DNA of 64,000 nucleotides from Siphonodentalium dalli (GCA_032622095.1 CP136068.1:1899314-1963313), one strand, 5' to 3'; shown: positions 48,057-58,971, numbered from the stretch's first letter. The notes: a model not told the origin generated them from the letters alone. Numbers and translations are program-made.

Positions 48057-48443
48057 AGAGACCTTTCGCAAAATCACGATTACGATTACGGATATCGACA
48101 ATATTCAACAAGGACAGGCAAACAATTGAATCTTTATGCACAGGGGTTCTTATGCGAAACTAAATATGCCTCACTCAGTTGAAGTAAGTGCAGATGTGTC
48201 AAGGATGTGCCCTCGGCCCTGCTTGGGGGAGCTCTAACATTATCCGTGTAGTGTATAGCACACGGATAAGAACATTGGATCTGAAAGAGACACACATTAC
48301 TTTTTCCATCAAATATATGTGTAACTGAATATAGTGGGGCATATACCGTCTCATCAATTCACCATTGCAGGTAAATTGTGATGGCGTCCACCTTACAATA
48401 TATCCTATCCGTAATCGTAATCGTGATTTTGCGAAAGGTCTCT
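48057..48443. mobile_element. 387-bp element with perfect 38-bp terminal inverted repeats
   Basis: AGAGACCTTTCGCAAAATCA (continuing CGATTACGATTACGGATA) is exactly complementary to 48406-48443. The flanks are ATT or TA on both sides (CATATT / ATTGT), so the target duplication is 2-3 bp or unclear. No coding frame; class unknown. Confidence 0.85.
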
Positions 48444-48499
48444 ATTGTACCATGGGGACATGGTCGCTGATAATGCGAATCCAGAACAAAATATGGATA

Positions 48500-48775
48500 C
48501 AAGGCTATTAACCCTTTAATGACGGAAGCTGCGCTGGGGCAGTTCATTCTCCTATATATGTATCAAATGTATCAAAGTGTAACCACAACTTGACGGCAAA
48601 CATTGGAAAATTCAACCCTTCTTGATGGGAGCTGCGCTGGTGCAGCATTAAATGTAGTGTACCAGTTCATTCCCTTATATATGCAAGTCTCCCATAGGCA
48701 GCCTCGCATATATAATATAAGAGAATGCAATGGCTTACAAAGTCAAGGTAAATATTGTTAGGCCAATTATTCTCT
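48500..48775. repeat. Fragments of GACGGAAGCTGCG-type twin-hairpin elements
   Basis: TTAACCCTTTAATGACGGAA (48508) and CAACCCTTCTTGATGGGAGC (48616) are two left ends. A degenerate hairpin at about 48660-48735 has the shared stem (TTATATATGCAAG / CTCGCATATATAA). Related to 9640-10066. Confidence 0.6.
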
Positions 48776-48779
48776 TAAG

Positions 48780-49500
48780 CGTTTGCCATGATATCGTGTT
48801 CTTTGTATGATAAAATAACTGACCCAAAAACACATCTGAATTAGCATAAAGGTTCACCAAACGACCCGTTCAAAGGAAAAGGTTTATTCGGACAAATAAT
48901 ACGCAATGGTAAAAAGGCACTGGGTTTTAATTGGCAATTTATGTAATTTGCCCACTTGAAGGGTGTCATAACCAACGACTGTTATTACCGAAAACTCCAA
49001 CGATAGAAGTCACCCAGACGGTAACATCTCGAGGACTATACTTGGCACACGCCGCATGCGCTTGGTAACATCTCGAGGACTATACTTGGACTATACTTGG
49101 TACACGCCGCATGCGCTTACTGGCGATGAACACTTATCTTCGCGCGATATCAATGTAAGGGGCATAATGTTATAACCCACCCAGATTCAATATCAATAGA
49201 ATGGGCATAGTGTTATAAACCACTCACTTTCACGTTTATCGTCTGGTAAATTACATTTGTAGAGGTGTTATAGTCTTGGCCCCAGGAGTGAATACAGGAG
49301 AAGTCGGCCCCGAGCGAAGTCGGCCCTAGAGAAGTCGGCCCCATATATAACAGAAACAATGTTTAATTTTCAGTTGGGTACCAGCTTTATGCAATCTCAC
49401 ACATAACCTGTTTGTGAACACCTTTTTATATATGACAATACTAGCGGAGAATAATTGTAGGCATTGGACATATAATATGTCCTGCAGACTGCTTTTGTAA
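48780..49500. other. Intronic stretch with a small duplication
   Basis: GGTAACATCTCGAGGACTAT ... CACGCCGCATGCGCTT occurs twice at 49020-49115. GAAGTCGGCCC recurs three times near 49300-49340. No gene. Confidence 0.55.
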
Positions 49501-49504
49501 ATGT

Positions 49505-49950
49505 AAAGCTGGGTACCCAAATGTTAATGTTATAAAAGCAGGGTACCCAAATGTTAATGTTATAAAATCAGGGTACCCAAATGTTAATGTTATAAAAGCA
49601 GGGTACCCAAATGTTAATTTTATATAAGCAGGGTACCCAAATGTTAATGTTATAAAATCAGGGTACCCAAATGTTAATGTTATAAAATCAGGGTACCCAA
49701 ATGTTAATGTTATAAAAGCAGGGTACCCAAATGTAAATTTTATAAAAGCAGGGTACCCAAATGTAAATTTTATAAAAGCAGGGTACCCAAATGTTAATTT
49801 TATAAAAGCTGGGTACCCAAATGTTAATTTTATAAAAGCAGGGTACCCAAATGTTAATTTTATAACAGCAGGGTACATAAATGTTAATTTTATAAAAGCA
49901 GGGTACCCAAATGTTAATTTTTATAAAAGCAGGGTACCCAACTGAAAATT
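49505..49950. repeat. 30-bp tandem array (about 15 copies)
   Basis: The unit CAGGGTACCCAAATGTTAAT plus GTTATAAAAG has a GGGTACCC palindrome. TTCAGTTGGGTACC at 49370 and GGTACCCAACTGAAAA at 49935 are inverted at its edges. The 10-codon period gives a minus-strand frame with a repeated FGYPAFIKLT-like peptide, which I do not call a gene. Confidence 0.93.
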
Positions 49951-50095
49951 TAAAAAATCTGGATGCCCAACTGAACGAAAGGGGCTGACAGTGACAACTT
50001 CATCGTTACTGTCTGCTCATAATTGACGTTTACTGTGTTATGATTAAGATAACATTGCGGACTTCACAATTAGCCTACATAAACCTTCGCCGATT

Positions 50096-50192
50096 TAAAG
50101 TGATATGAAACACTCCGGTATAGGGTGATCAAATATAAATGGAGAATACTCTTGTTCAAAGCCGTTCAAAGTAGTAATTTTTACAAATATTA
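50096..50192 (+). repeat. Dispersed repeat family R1 (5' part, interrupted)
   Basis: AAAGTGATATGAAACACTC, AAATGGAGAATACTCTTGTT and AGTAGTAATTTTTACAAATA match 36200-36290. The match seems to resume at 52820 (TGTCCAAATTAACAA against TTTCCAAATTGACAA), after the TA-flanked insertion. Confidence 0.65.
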
Positions 50193-52817
50193 GCGAGTTT
50201 GCGATACCCGTCGGACGGGTACGGGTACCGGTAGATCCAGGTAGATTGGTGAAAATCGTCACGGTCATTTGCGTACTTTGAATGCAGCACATAAAGCGAT
50301 AGGGATTTGGAACGGGTAGATGTATCCCATTGACTGGTAGTCTTTCGCTAAAGTTTTCGCACTCAAAAGTACATTAGTTCTACGAAATAACAGTCAGCTA
50401 TGCATTAATCTATTTATTGCACGATTTCATTGCCAAATCTCATTGATACATTTGTCATTTAAGCCATGTTTTATGTTCAAAGTATCGAGGCGGCTTCTAA
50501 CACTAAGATAACTATGGAACGCCGATTTGTTTACTGACAACTGTCTTCACTCAAGTAATGACATGTTATGATTAAGAGAGTGAGTTGGCGGTGCTATACG
50601 CAGTCTCGACACAGTGACGTAATTATGGGGGGGGGGTCTCCGCGTTGAGAAGGTGTGTCCACCTTCAAATTCCCAACTATACACCCCCTTAAACCACACC
50701 ATGCAAACAGAGGTTTGTGCGTACTTCAAATTGTGCACGCCGTTGGGCTCTGATCCCCCACCCCCCAACTGATCCTTCACTGTCGTGAATATTATTGTGG
50801 ACTGTTCTAAATGGATCAGTAGTCTTGTTGCAGAAGTCCTGTGATGGGGGGGGGGTCCACCTTGCCGACCATGCAGTACGAGAACAGTTTTGTAGATATG
50901 AACCTGGAAATTGCAAAATCATAACATCTAGTGGTCTAACACCAGGCAAATTCACGCCCTGGTTTGTTTTTCACAAATTAATGATCAGTATTGACGAGCC
51001 ACTGAATGTGGTTAGACCAGGGCATACCGGGTCGACCATGGTTCGGTCTGGTGTGAGAACGTTTTGAAATCTGAACATGAAAATTGATAAATTATTGACT
51101 TTCCTCAAGCTTTACATTTGTTGGATATTTCCAACTTAACTGCTGGCCATATATAGCCCGAATGTTTTTCTACCAAAAGTAGGAATATTTGCAAATGTTG
51201 GTCTAAAACTATAAAAAAAATCCCCACTAATACATTTTTGGAAAATCAAACTGAATGACAGAATAATTTCAACGTATGTTTTGGTGTGTTAGGTATATGC
51301 AATATCCAACTGTTGACAAACGTTGGTGTGATACACCCCACCCTCTCGCCACGTCCCCTATCGACCCTTTGTGCGTGGGCATAAGTACACCGTGAACGTG
51401 TTACACGATTGAATACAACCGTTCAGTTATTGTACCTTATGTGGTGGTGACTGATTTCTCATTTTAATATAGATATTTGACTTTTGAACGGACATGGCGC
51501 ATTTGAACCCCAAGACTGTTGTAGTTGCCGATAGTGACACCAAATACTGATATACACACCTCATACTCGGCACAATCTTACCGCCATCAGAGCGACTTTT
51601 AGCTGTTTAGTTCTTTGTTTCGCATAGACGTGAAGCAAACGCTCTTTATTCGAACCATATAATGAATAGTGTACCATTAAACACCCTTTATATTTAACAA
51701 GTTTGATTTTTATACGCCCGTTTGAAAAAACGGCCGCATTATAGTATTGGTCTGTCCTTCCGGGCGTCCGTCCGTTAACCTGGTTTCCGGATGATAAATT
51801 TAGTTAGAGTGAACCAAATTCAATAAAATTTGGTATGTGGGTTTATTAGCCGAAAAGTAAGTTCAAGTTCGAATTTGGGTTCCGCCCGCCAATTTTCACC
51901 GGAGTTATGCCCCTTATTTGACGTTTTTTGACTTAGAAAATCCCTGAAATTTGTTGTCCGGATGATAACTTTACTAGAGCTTATCGGATTCAATGATAAT
52001 TTGGTATATTACTTTCTCCCACCAAAACACAGGTCAAGTTCAAATTTGAGTTCCGTCCGCCAATTTTTACCAGAGTTATGCCCTTTTTTTACCAGTTTCC
52101 GCCGACCCAAGAGAGGGGGTATTTTGCACGCCCAGTGTAGCTCTTGTTCTACCTACACCCGGGTTTAAACCCAGACAAATATCCAAGTTCTTGTGATGAA
52201 TATTCCCTTGCCCGACCCTTCGAAAGATTCCAACCCATTACCAGTTATATGACTAAATATTCCCCAACTAATATAAGGGGCAATTTCGGTCTTATATCTG
52301 ACTAAAAGTGCATGCATGTAGGACATTCTTGGACCCTGGGTCTAAACCAACACATTTTACACCGAATAATGGTTGGATTATTAAATTAGCGTAATTGTAT
52401 ATTTGTGCTATCATAACATATTTTCTCAGTCAGAAAATTCCATCTGTTCTAGACGACACTCGAATGGTCTGGGAAATTACTTATGAAAGCTAATTATTGA
52501 AAATGTTACCAAAATGAGTCAAAGAAAGACGCCAACCCCTTCCACTTTCGCCTCGTCCCTGGTTAATGCAATCCATTATCCACGCAGATGTCCATCATAT
52601 AACCATAACAGCAAGTATAACGTCGGCCAAGAAAGCGAATGCGGATAACAATTTCTCTATATCATATATATTGTGCTGCAATTGTCTCACCATACACTAC
52701 CCGTCGATATGCTTAATTCTACCCGTAAAACAGTTTGCGATTTCAAAACGTGTACCGGTACGGGTAGCTACCAGTACCCGTACCGGTACCCGTACCCGTT
52801 TGAAATCGCAAACTCGC
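50193..52817. mobile_element. TA-flanked 2.6-kb element or nested cluster, no transposase seen
   Basis: GCGAGTTTGCGAT at 50193 and ATCGCAAACTCGC ending at 52817, with TA on both sides (50191-50192, 52818-52819), sit within an R1 repeat. Both ends continue into CCGGTACGGGTA-rich palindromes; the right one (52738-52810) is itself a hairpin. The interior has no transposase frame. It holds a poly-G/C stretch (50625-50870), a GTGGTCTAACACCAGG-type inverted pair (50930-51060) and the two-copy repeat at 51710-52110. It may be a non-autonomous element enlarged by other insertions. Confidence 0.5.
51710..52110. repeat. Two diverged copies of a ~160-bp dispersed repeat
   Basis: CCGGATGATAA, AATTTGGTAT, CAAGTTCRAATTTGRGTTCC and GCCAATTTTYACCRGAGTTA occur in both halves. 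The lead-in TATACGCCCGTTTGAAAAAA and the CGGGCGTCCGTCCGTT word are of a common invertebrate repeat style. No gene. Confidence 0.7.
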
Positions 52818-52959
52818 TATTATGTCCAAATTAACAAATTAACTTCTCCAGATACCCCAGGAGTGAGTGCGCGAAGCTCATAATTTTTCACAAAATAAAA
52901 TAAATATTTCACAAACAAAGCAACGGCACATCTTTAAAATATGTGATCCGTGAAAACTC

Positions 52960-53165
52960 TAGAGCACTAAATTAGTGCAGGTATTTGTTTGGGTTTTTTT
53001 TCTGGAAAAGACAGGGGGCGGAAAAAAACTGCAGACACAGGGTGGAAAAAACTGTTTTCTTCGGTTTGGGTACTCCCCCCCCCCCCCCCCAAAAAAACAG
53101 CAAAAACTGCAGTTTTTTTCCACTGACCATTTGCCCCCCCCCCCCCCCCCCCCCCACAAAAATCA
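52960..53165. repeat. Homopolymer-rich stretch (poly-C, poly-A)
   Basis: C-runs of 18-20 at about 53075-53090 and 53136-53155, with A/T-runs around them and ACTGCAG twice. Similar C-runs occur at 53771-53788 and 53837-53885. The two C-rich blocks flank the ORF at 53382. Confidence 0.85.
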
Positions 53166-53381
53166 AATCTACCCTAGCCAGACAACAACTCGGTTTGACC
53201 GGAAACCGAAAAAAACACCGGAGCATACAATTCACGAGAAGGTGCTTGGTAACTTAGTTTAGATTATTATGACTAAAATGGTCATTGTCTACCAGTAGAA
53301 CGCAGATTTGTACCTCGTGATGTCATGACATGTACAAACATGTATATTGGTGATCGCAACGCTTTGTATGCACTTTAAAAA

Positions 53382-53720
53382 ATGACAACTAGTCATTACC
53401 TCGACTTTGAAAAAGATGCAAATGAGATGAGTGAGATACCAGCATATAACTGTTTTCTGATACCATTGGAGGAGAAATTGTTTAATACATGGGATAGTTC
53501 TGCAGTAAAAATTTGCCAAGTAAGCGATCGCAGGGTAGAATTCTGCATTCGACTGCTGGTAGACACTGACATAGTCGGCATTATTAAGAGGGTTAATGGG
53601 GTCAATATCACATGTAAACCAAGACAGTGGTTATCCAAAATGGTTTTAGGTGGATTGTACTACTCATGTATATATGATTTGGATATTAAGGTTAATCCAT
53701 ATTCTATAAAATTGTCGTGA
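53382..53720 (+). CDS. Unrecognised 112-codon ORF
   Basis: ATG at 53382 (AAAAAATGACA context) to TGA at 53718-53720. The composition is protein-like and not periodic: acidic start (DFEKDANEMSE), then IPLEEKLFNTWDSSAVKICQ, then RRVEFCIRLLVDTDIVGIIK and CKPRQWLSKMVLGGLYYSC. I recognise no domain. It could be a fragment of a degraded element gene, a cryptic exon in the last ETS-gene intron, or chance. C-rich homopolymer blocks lie on both sides. Low confidence that it is expressed. Confidence 0.3.
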   Translation: MTTSHYLDFEKDANEMSEIPAYNCFLIPLEEKLFNTWDSSAVKICQVSDRRVEFCIRLLVDTDIVGIIKRVNGVNITCKPRQWLSKMVLGGLYYSCIYDLDIKVNPYSIKLS

Positions 53721-53959
53721 GTCTGAAAATACATATTTGGAAAAAAATTACATGCAAATTTTTTCCGTCAACCCCCCCCCCCCCCCCCCTCTAAATGAAT
53801 AAGGAAAAAAATAAATGTAAATTTTTTACGCCTATGTACCCCCCCCCCCACCCCCGGTACGTTGTGTCCACCCCCCCCCCCCCCTGGAAAAGATAGTGTT
53901 TATCCTACCAACATGAATTTGACGCATACAATAAATCAATGAGCGTACCAGAGAACAGC

Positions 53960-54945
53960 ATGGCACATGGAGAGTTGGTGTTTGGTGTACATGGCACATG
54001 GAGAGTTGGTGGTGTACATGGCACATGGAGAGTTGGTGTTTGGTGTACATGGCACATGGAGAGTTGGTGGTGTACATGGCACATGGATAGTTGGTGTTTG
54101 GTGTACATGGCACATGGAGAGTTGGTGTTTGGTGTACATGGCACATGGAGCGTTGGTGGTGTACATGGCACATGGAGAGTTGGTGTTTGGTGTACATGGC
54201 ACATGGATAGTTGGTGGTGTACATGGCACATGGAGAGTTGGTGGTGTACATGGCACATGGAGAGTTGGTGGTGTACATGGCACATGGATAGTTGGTGTTT
54301 GGTGTACATGGCACATGGAGAGTTGGTGTTTGGTGTACATGGCACATGGAGAGTTGGTGGTGTACATGGCACATGGAGAGTTGGTGTTTGGTGTACATGG
54401 CACATGGAGAGTTGGTGTTTGGTGTACATGGCACATGGAGAGTTGGTGTTTGGTGTACATGGCACATGGAGAGTTGGTGTTTGGTGTACATGGCACATGG
54501 AGAGTTGGTGTTTGGTGTACATGGCACATGGATAGTTGGTGGTGTACATGGCACATGGAGAGTTGGTGTTTGGTGTACATGGCACATGGATAGTTGGTGG
54601 TGTACATGGCACATGGAGAGTTGGTGTTTGGTGTACATGGCACATGGATAGTTGGTGGTGTACATGGCACATGGAGAGTTGGTGGTGTACATGGCACATG
54701 GAGAGTTGGTGGTGTACATGGCACATGGAGAGTTGGTGTTTGGTGTACATGGCACATGGAGAGTTGGTGGTGTACATGGCACATGGAGAGTTGGTGTTTG
54801 GTGTACATGGCCCATGGGGAGTTGGTGTTTGGTGTACATGGCCCATGGAGAGTTGGTGTTTGGTGTACATGGCCCATGGGGAGTTGGTGTTTGGTGTACA
54901 TGGCCGATGGAGAGTTGGTGTTTGGTGTACATGGCCCATGGGGAT
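53960..54945. repeat. 27/31-bp tandem array (about 33 copies, two unit lengths)
   Basis: The unit GTGTACATGGCACATGGAGA plus GTTGGTG comes in a 27-bp and a 31-bp form; the longer has an extra TGTT. The last five units carry GGCCCATGG or GGCCGATGG. Frames up to 384 codons on the minus strand (CAMYTKHQLS-type repeats), and others in all frames on both strands, are produced by the array. Confidence 0.95.
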
Positions 54946-55065
54946 GATATCACGCCAACAAACAATGTATCCCGATACCTCAGCATGATATCACGCCAAC
55001 AAACGATACAAACGATACCTCAGCATGATATCATACCAACAAACAATGTTTCCCGATACCTCAAC
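54946..55065. repeat. Three ~45-bp repeats
   Basis: GATGATATCACGCCAACAAA, CAATGTATCCCGATACCTCA and close variants occur three times directly after the 27/31-bp array. Confidence 0.8.
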
Positions 55066-55069
55066 AGAT

Positions 55070-55357
55070 TAAAAATTATAAAATTGTTAAAGAATGTAAG
55101 AAAAAATGGTAAAAAGTGTTAAAAAAAGATTTTTTTTAGGCCAATGCATTCTCTTATATATGCGAGGCGACCTATGGTCGACTCGCATATATAAGAGAAT
55201 GCATTGGCACAGGGCATAACTGTAACCATCACAATGTGGTCAATGGGCCGGTTCCAATGATATCCATATTTGTATGGTTCTATTCAGACAGACCGAAGAT
55301 ATTTTAGGCTGTTGAAGCTTTATTTGGCCGGTTTTGGCCGTTTTGTTGGGTAAAGGG
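55070..55357. mobile_element. TTAA-type twin-hairpin MITE, left-truncated copy
   Basis: One hairpin remains (55138-55210). It is followed by the unique side (AACCATCACAATGTGGTCAA, TTTTAGGCTGTTGAAGCTTT) and the end TTTTGTTGGGTAAAGGG with TTAA at 55358-55361. The first hairpin and the left terminus are missing; the left border is AT-rich. It lies about 100 bp before the last ETS exon. Confidence 0.8.
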
Positions 55358-55459
55358 TTAAGGACAGAAGCTCCCCTTGATCAGCTGACTGATATATATA
55401 ATATATGCAAAATGTTTAACCATAAATTACCATTCACCCCTGACCTCTTCTATTTTTAG

Positions 55460-55580
55460 ACATTCCATAAAAGTGGGCTACTTACAGCGCGTGCCAAAGA
55501 GACTAGGTTACCCGAAAAAACTATGTTACATGTTCGGACCTCGGTCACATGGATGGCGGAGAAACACCGGATCCAGATAG
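55460..55580 (+). CDS. Terminal ETS-domain exon (end of helix 3, wing and stop)
   Basis: Acceptor CTATTTTTAG ends at 55459. One base completes the AG| codon of the preceding exon to give Arg. It then reads HSIKVGYLQRVPKRLGYP, KKLCYMFGPRSHGW and RRNTGSR, then TAG (55578-55580). KxGxLxRVP and LxYxFG match the end of the ETS fold (usual pattern RYYYxxGIL..V...RLVYxFG). The tail FGPRSHGW plus eight residues resembles ESE-type C termini. Two oddities: the three tyrosines that follow the recognition helix in most ETS proteins are replaced by His-Ser-Ile, and the wing is about five residues longer (LGYPK region). A second frame (55523-55705) is open here too but breaks the phase and the domain. Confidence 0.85.
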
Positions 55581-55725
55581 ATACTCATATGACGTCATCA
55601 TTAGGGATCGAGGATGGAAACATGACGCTTCAGACTAATCTGCACGACAGTGTTATGTCTCCTCGCTACGATGATATGGTCACTGCCATCACGTACATAA
55701 TGTAAATTTTTGTTGCATTTTTCCT

Positions 55726-55731
55726 ATTAAA
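55726..55731 (+). other. Possible polyadenylation signal (ATTAAA)
   Basis: ATTAAA lies 146 bp after the stop of the terminal ETS exon, in a T-rich setting (TTTTTCCT before, CACTTTGGT after). It is the common variant hexamer and the distance is reasonable. It cannot be confirmed from sequence alone. Confidence 0.35.
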
Positions 55732-55832
55732 CACTTTGGTCACTTACAGTTCATTTTGCATTATAATGAGAAACTAAACTGACCATATTAAATTGGAACA
55801 ATTTCTACGCCAAAAATTCAGACAAGTCTGAC

Positions 55833-56215
55833 TTGAGTGTGCCTGTCATTTGCAGAATGCGGTCCCCATAGGGTGAATTTAGAACGTTATCTCGCATAGC
55901 GGTCTAGCATCACTAAATTTACCCTCTGTGAACCTCATTATCCATGGCCTCATCTGATATGGGAGATATAGACTCATATTGAAATTCCCAAATGGTGAAT
56001 ATTGTAATGTACACCCATTGGGAACCTCGATTATGCAATGTGTCGTCTGTCAATTTGGGGATACAGACAAAACTAAACTAAAAAAACAAATAGAATCTAT
56101 GTGAAGAAGTTTCTGTAGAAATTTTATAATAAAGACTCTTTCCAGAGAATATGAGGCCTAAGTAGAATGAGGTCCCCAGAGGGTTAATTTAGTGATGCTA
56201 GCTCGCTATGCGGGA
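55833..56215. mobile_element. hAT-type MITE (copy D, degraded, right end lost)
   Basis: TGCCTGTCATTTGCAGAATG, the palindrome around GGTGAATTTAG, CACCCATTGGGAACCTCG and GCAGAATGAGGTCCCC-like blocks follow the order of 10841-11268. The CAAGCC start and the right terminus are absent. Confidence 0.75.
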
Positions 56216-56219
56216 TTGA

Positions 56220-57240
56220 ATCAAGCTTGTTGTGTATACCTTTTGCTAAATCTCCTTAAACAACTTCAACTTGTAATAACAATGTTCGTATGTTGAGTAA
56301 GCTTGAAGTCAGACAAGAACACGTGATTAGAAATGACACGTGGCGACAACCATTTTTATGGATTTTCTTATTCCAAAAATAGACACTATTACGTTAGTCC
56401 GAGAGCTGATATGGATACATTTGCACCCCCTGGACTTAAGACTTAACGTTACCCCACTCATTTTGTTCCTTATTATGTCCTTCAACTTTTAAGCGTCATA
56501 TTTTCAACTTCCGGTGGCCATTTTTGTGGCCATTTTCGATTGGGACTTCCAATTTTGCACTATGTCTTAGCTTCACGAAAATATATACATTTGTATACAA
56601 ACTGACTCAGGGCCGAGTGTTCTTGTCTGGATTACTGTCGCGAGGAAGATCACAGGATTTACAGATGAATTGCTGAAATTCGGACGCGAATTATGCAGGG
56701 AACAATTAAATATGACGTCATACTGTCATGATCGGTGATGTCAACATGTCACTTCAGACTAATGAGGCTGCTTAGATGGTGTCATTGATTGTCACAAGGT
56801 TCCTATCATAGTCCAGCTTTTCAAAACCGTCACATTTCTTGACAGCTATTCAAATCTCGCTGGATCACGTGATATCACGTATGTTTACAGTTGCGACAAA
56901 ATGGGGGTGACCAGCGCTTTCGTAATATTGGCAACATTTGGCAAGGCCAGACATTAGTTAAGGCTTTGAGTTTTTACGATGTATACACTTTTATTTGGTC
57001 AATAAAGCCCTCGGGGGGGGGGGGTAAAGAACTTTATAATTATACTGGTACGTGTAAAGAAGGCAAAAGACACAGACGAGCGCGGGAATGTGTGTTTTTG
57101 TATTTAGCTTGCTAGAAATGAAAATAACTAATCACGTTCTATGTGACAATATGAAAAGCTAGCTACGAATGTGATCTTCAGTGAGAATCTGGCTAGCCTT
57201 GTGACATTTTTAAAAAGCTGGCTACCGATGTGATCGATCC
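56220..57240. other. Intergenic stretch, nothing firm
   Basis: At 56711-56770 a segment (TATGACGTCAT ... CTTCAGACTAAT) repeats part of the sequence just after the ETS stop codon (55590-55650). A 74-codon frame at 56891-57115 crosses a G-run and shows no motif. Confidence 0.5.
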
Positions 57241-57243
57241 CTC

Positions 57244-57690
57244 GTGGCAATGACCCCATCAGCACGAGAAGGGGGTTTGAACTCAATCATGAAATATTTT
57301 TTAAATTTTTGTTTTCAGACAAAAAATCGAATATTCCTATTATTCATCAATTATATTGGACTGAAGTGGCTATCAGTTATAAAATTTCTAACGATAATGG
57401 GTATTGGGTTGGAAATTGTCCAACTGTTTGGGGTATACCACCCAGTTGGAAAAGTTCATCTAACAGCACTATGGTTGGAAATGTTCCACGCACGAAATTT
57501 CGATCTGGTTCAAGTTGGATGCACATGCAAATTAGTTGGACATCCCAATTTATACCCTCTAGTGGCATCTGGGATACGAGCCAAGGGCCATGGCGTCGCG
57601 ACACCCCGATGTAGACCCTCTAGCCGCCTCTGGGGTACGAGTCATGGGGCCATGGCGTCTCAACACCCCGATGGCGTTAGAACATTGTAG
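57244..57690. other. Two overlapping open frames of uncertain meaning
   Basis: A 148-codon frame (57244-57690) and a 101-codon frame (57309-57614) overlap on the + strand. Neither shows a recognisable domain. The end contains a ~60-bp direct duplication (CTCTAGTGGCATCTGGGATA and CTCTAGCCGCCTCTGGGGTA, each followed by CCATGGCGTC). I do not call a gene. Confidence 0.4.
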
Positions 57691-57884
57691 TTCGTGCTTG
57701 TGTGACTTTTGTGAACATTAAGGGACTCAAGAGATTTGATAATGTGCAATAATATAAATTTTATTATAGTCAGTAAAACAACTCATCAACAAGTTAAAAT
57801 AAATATAGATGGACTTTGTTCTAATGTTCTTATTAATAGCTCTCCAGTAACAATATTCCGCATGTCGAAACCATGTAAATAGTA

Positions 57885-57990
57885 CAGGTTACATGTCGAA
57901 ACCATGTAAATAGTACAGGTTACATGTCGAAACCATGTAAATGTAAATAGTACAAGTTACATGTCGAAACCATGTAAATAGTACAGGTTA
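57885..57990. repeat. 31-bp repeats (four copies)
   Basis: ACATGTCGAAACCATGTAAA plus TAGTACAGGTT is repeated four times, with a small insert in the third. At 58335-58455 two copies of CGGACTGTGTCCG ... ACGAACATCATCACACAAA follow. Confidence 0.85.
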
Positions 57991-58639
57991 CAGTGGCATT
58001 GCCTATCAATGTCCAATTAGTCTATTAAGACAGTTTAATTCAAACTTGGCATTAAACATCGGAGACGGTCGAAGAATTTGAACTTATCGTGGTATCGGCG
58101 ATCTTTGTTGACGAATAATTTTGTTAACATAACAATGGGGCTCAAAACGCGAAATTACGTTATGGAGAGCTATTAATAATTAATATAGTAACACCGTTTG
58201 ATCACTTTCTCCATGTTCTTCTTGGTGGTGATTATTAGTGGACTGAAGATCTTTGAATGGTTTCAATGTGCGATTTTTGTTTCCACAATTTCCCACTGCG
58301 AGTGCGTCAATTTAATAAAACTTTAATATTTCTAACATCATTCCGGACTGTGTCCGCTCGTTACTATGGATACGAACATCATCACACAAACGGACTGTGT
58401 CCGTTCCTTACATAATTTGCACACGAACATCATCACACAAACGGACAAAGTTGCATTGTTTCATTCCATCCATATACGAAAACATTATTCATCAAAATTG
58501 CATGTCTCTTTTTATATAAAACTATGATAATTAAACAATTATAAACATAATAATTACTTTGTTATCATCCTGGCCCTCCATCTATTCGTTATATCAGCAA
58601 TGCTTAAATGTATGTGGTTTATATTTTGACTTGTAAGGT

Positions 58640-58924
58640 ATCTCCCTCTCCCTTCTCTCTCTCTCTCTCGCTCTATCTCTTGCTCGGTCTCTCTCTCTCT
58701 CTCTCTCTCTTCCATTGTCTCACTCTCTTTCTTTCTCTATATATTGCCCCCTCTCTCCCTCTTCCATTGTCTCGCCCTCTATCTGTCTCTCTATTTCTTT
58801 TTCTCTATATCTCTCTCTCTTCTATGATATCGCTCCTTTTCTTTCTCACTCTCTTTCTCTCTCTCTTTCTCTCGCTCTATCTCTCTTCTATTGTCTCGTT
58901 CTCATTCTTTTCCATTCGCGCTGT

Positions 58925-58971
<47 letters not shown>

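Noticed and set aside
49441-49878. 145-codon minus-strand frame with a decapeptide repeat
   Set aside because: The 30-bp unit is ten codons. Units vary by indel at the edge and there is no domain or signal.
53832-54986. Open frames up to 384 codons on the minus strand, plus several on the plus strand
   Set aside because: They come from the 27/31-bp array; all frames and both strands stay open with the same repeated peptide style, and there is no start or splice context.
55523-55705. 60-codon frame overlapping the last ETS exon
   Set aside because: It needs phase 0 at the acceptor and loses the ETS match. The phase-matched frame gives KxGxLxRVP...LCYMFG and a plausible tail.
57244-57690. 148-codon plus-strand frame
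   Set aside because: No domain recognised, a competing 101-codon frame overlaps it, and its end is a direct duplication; kept only as an uncertain region.
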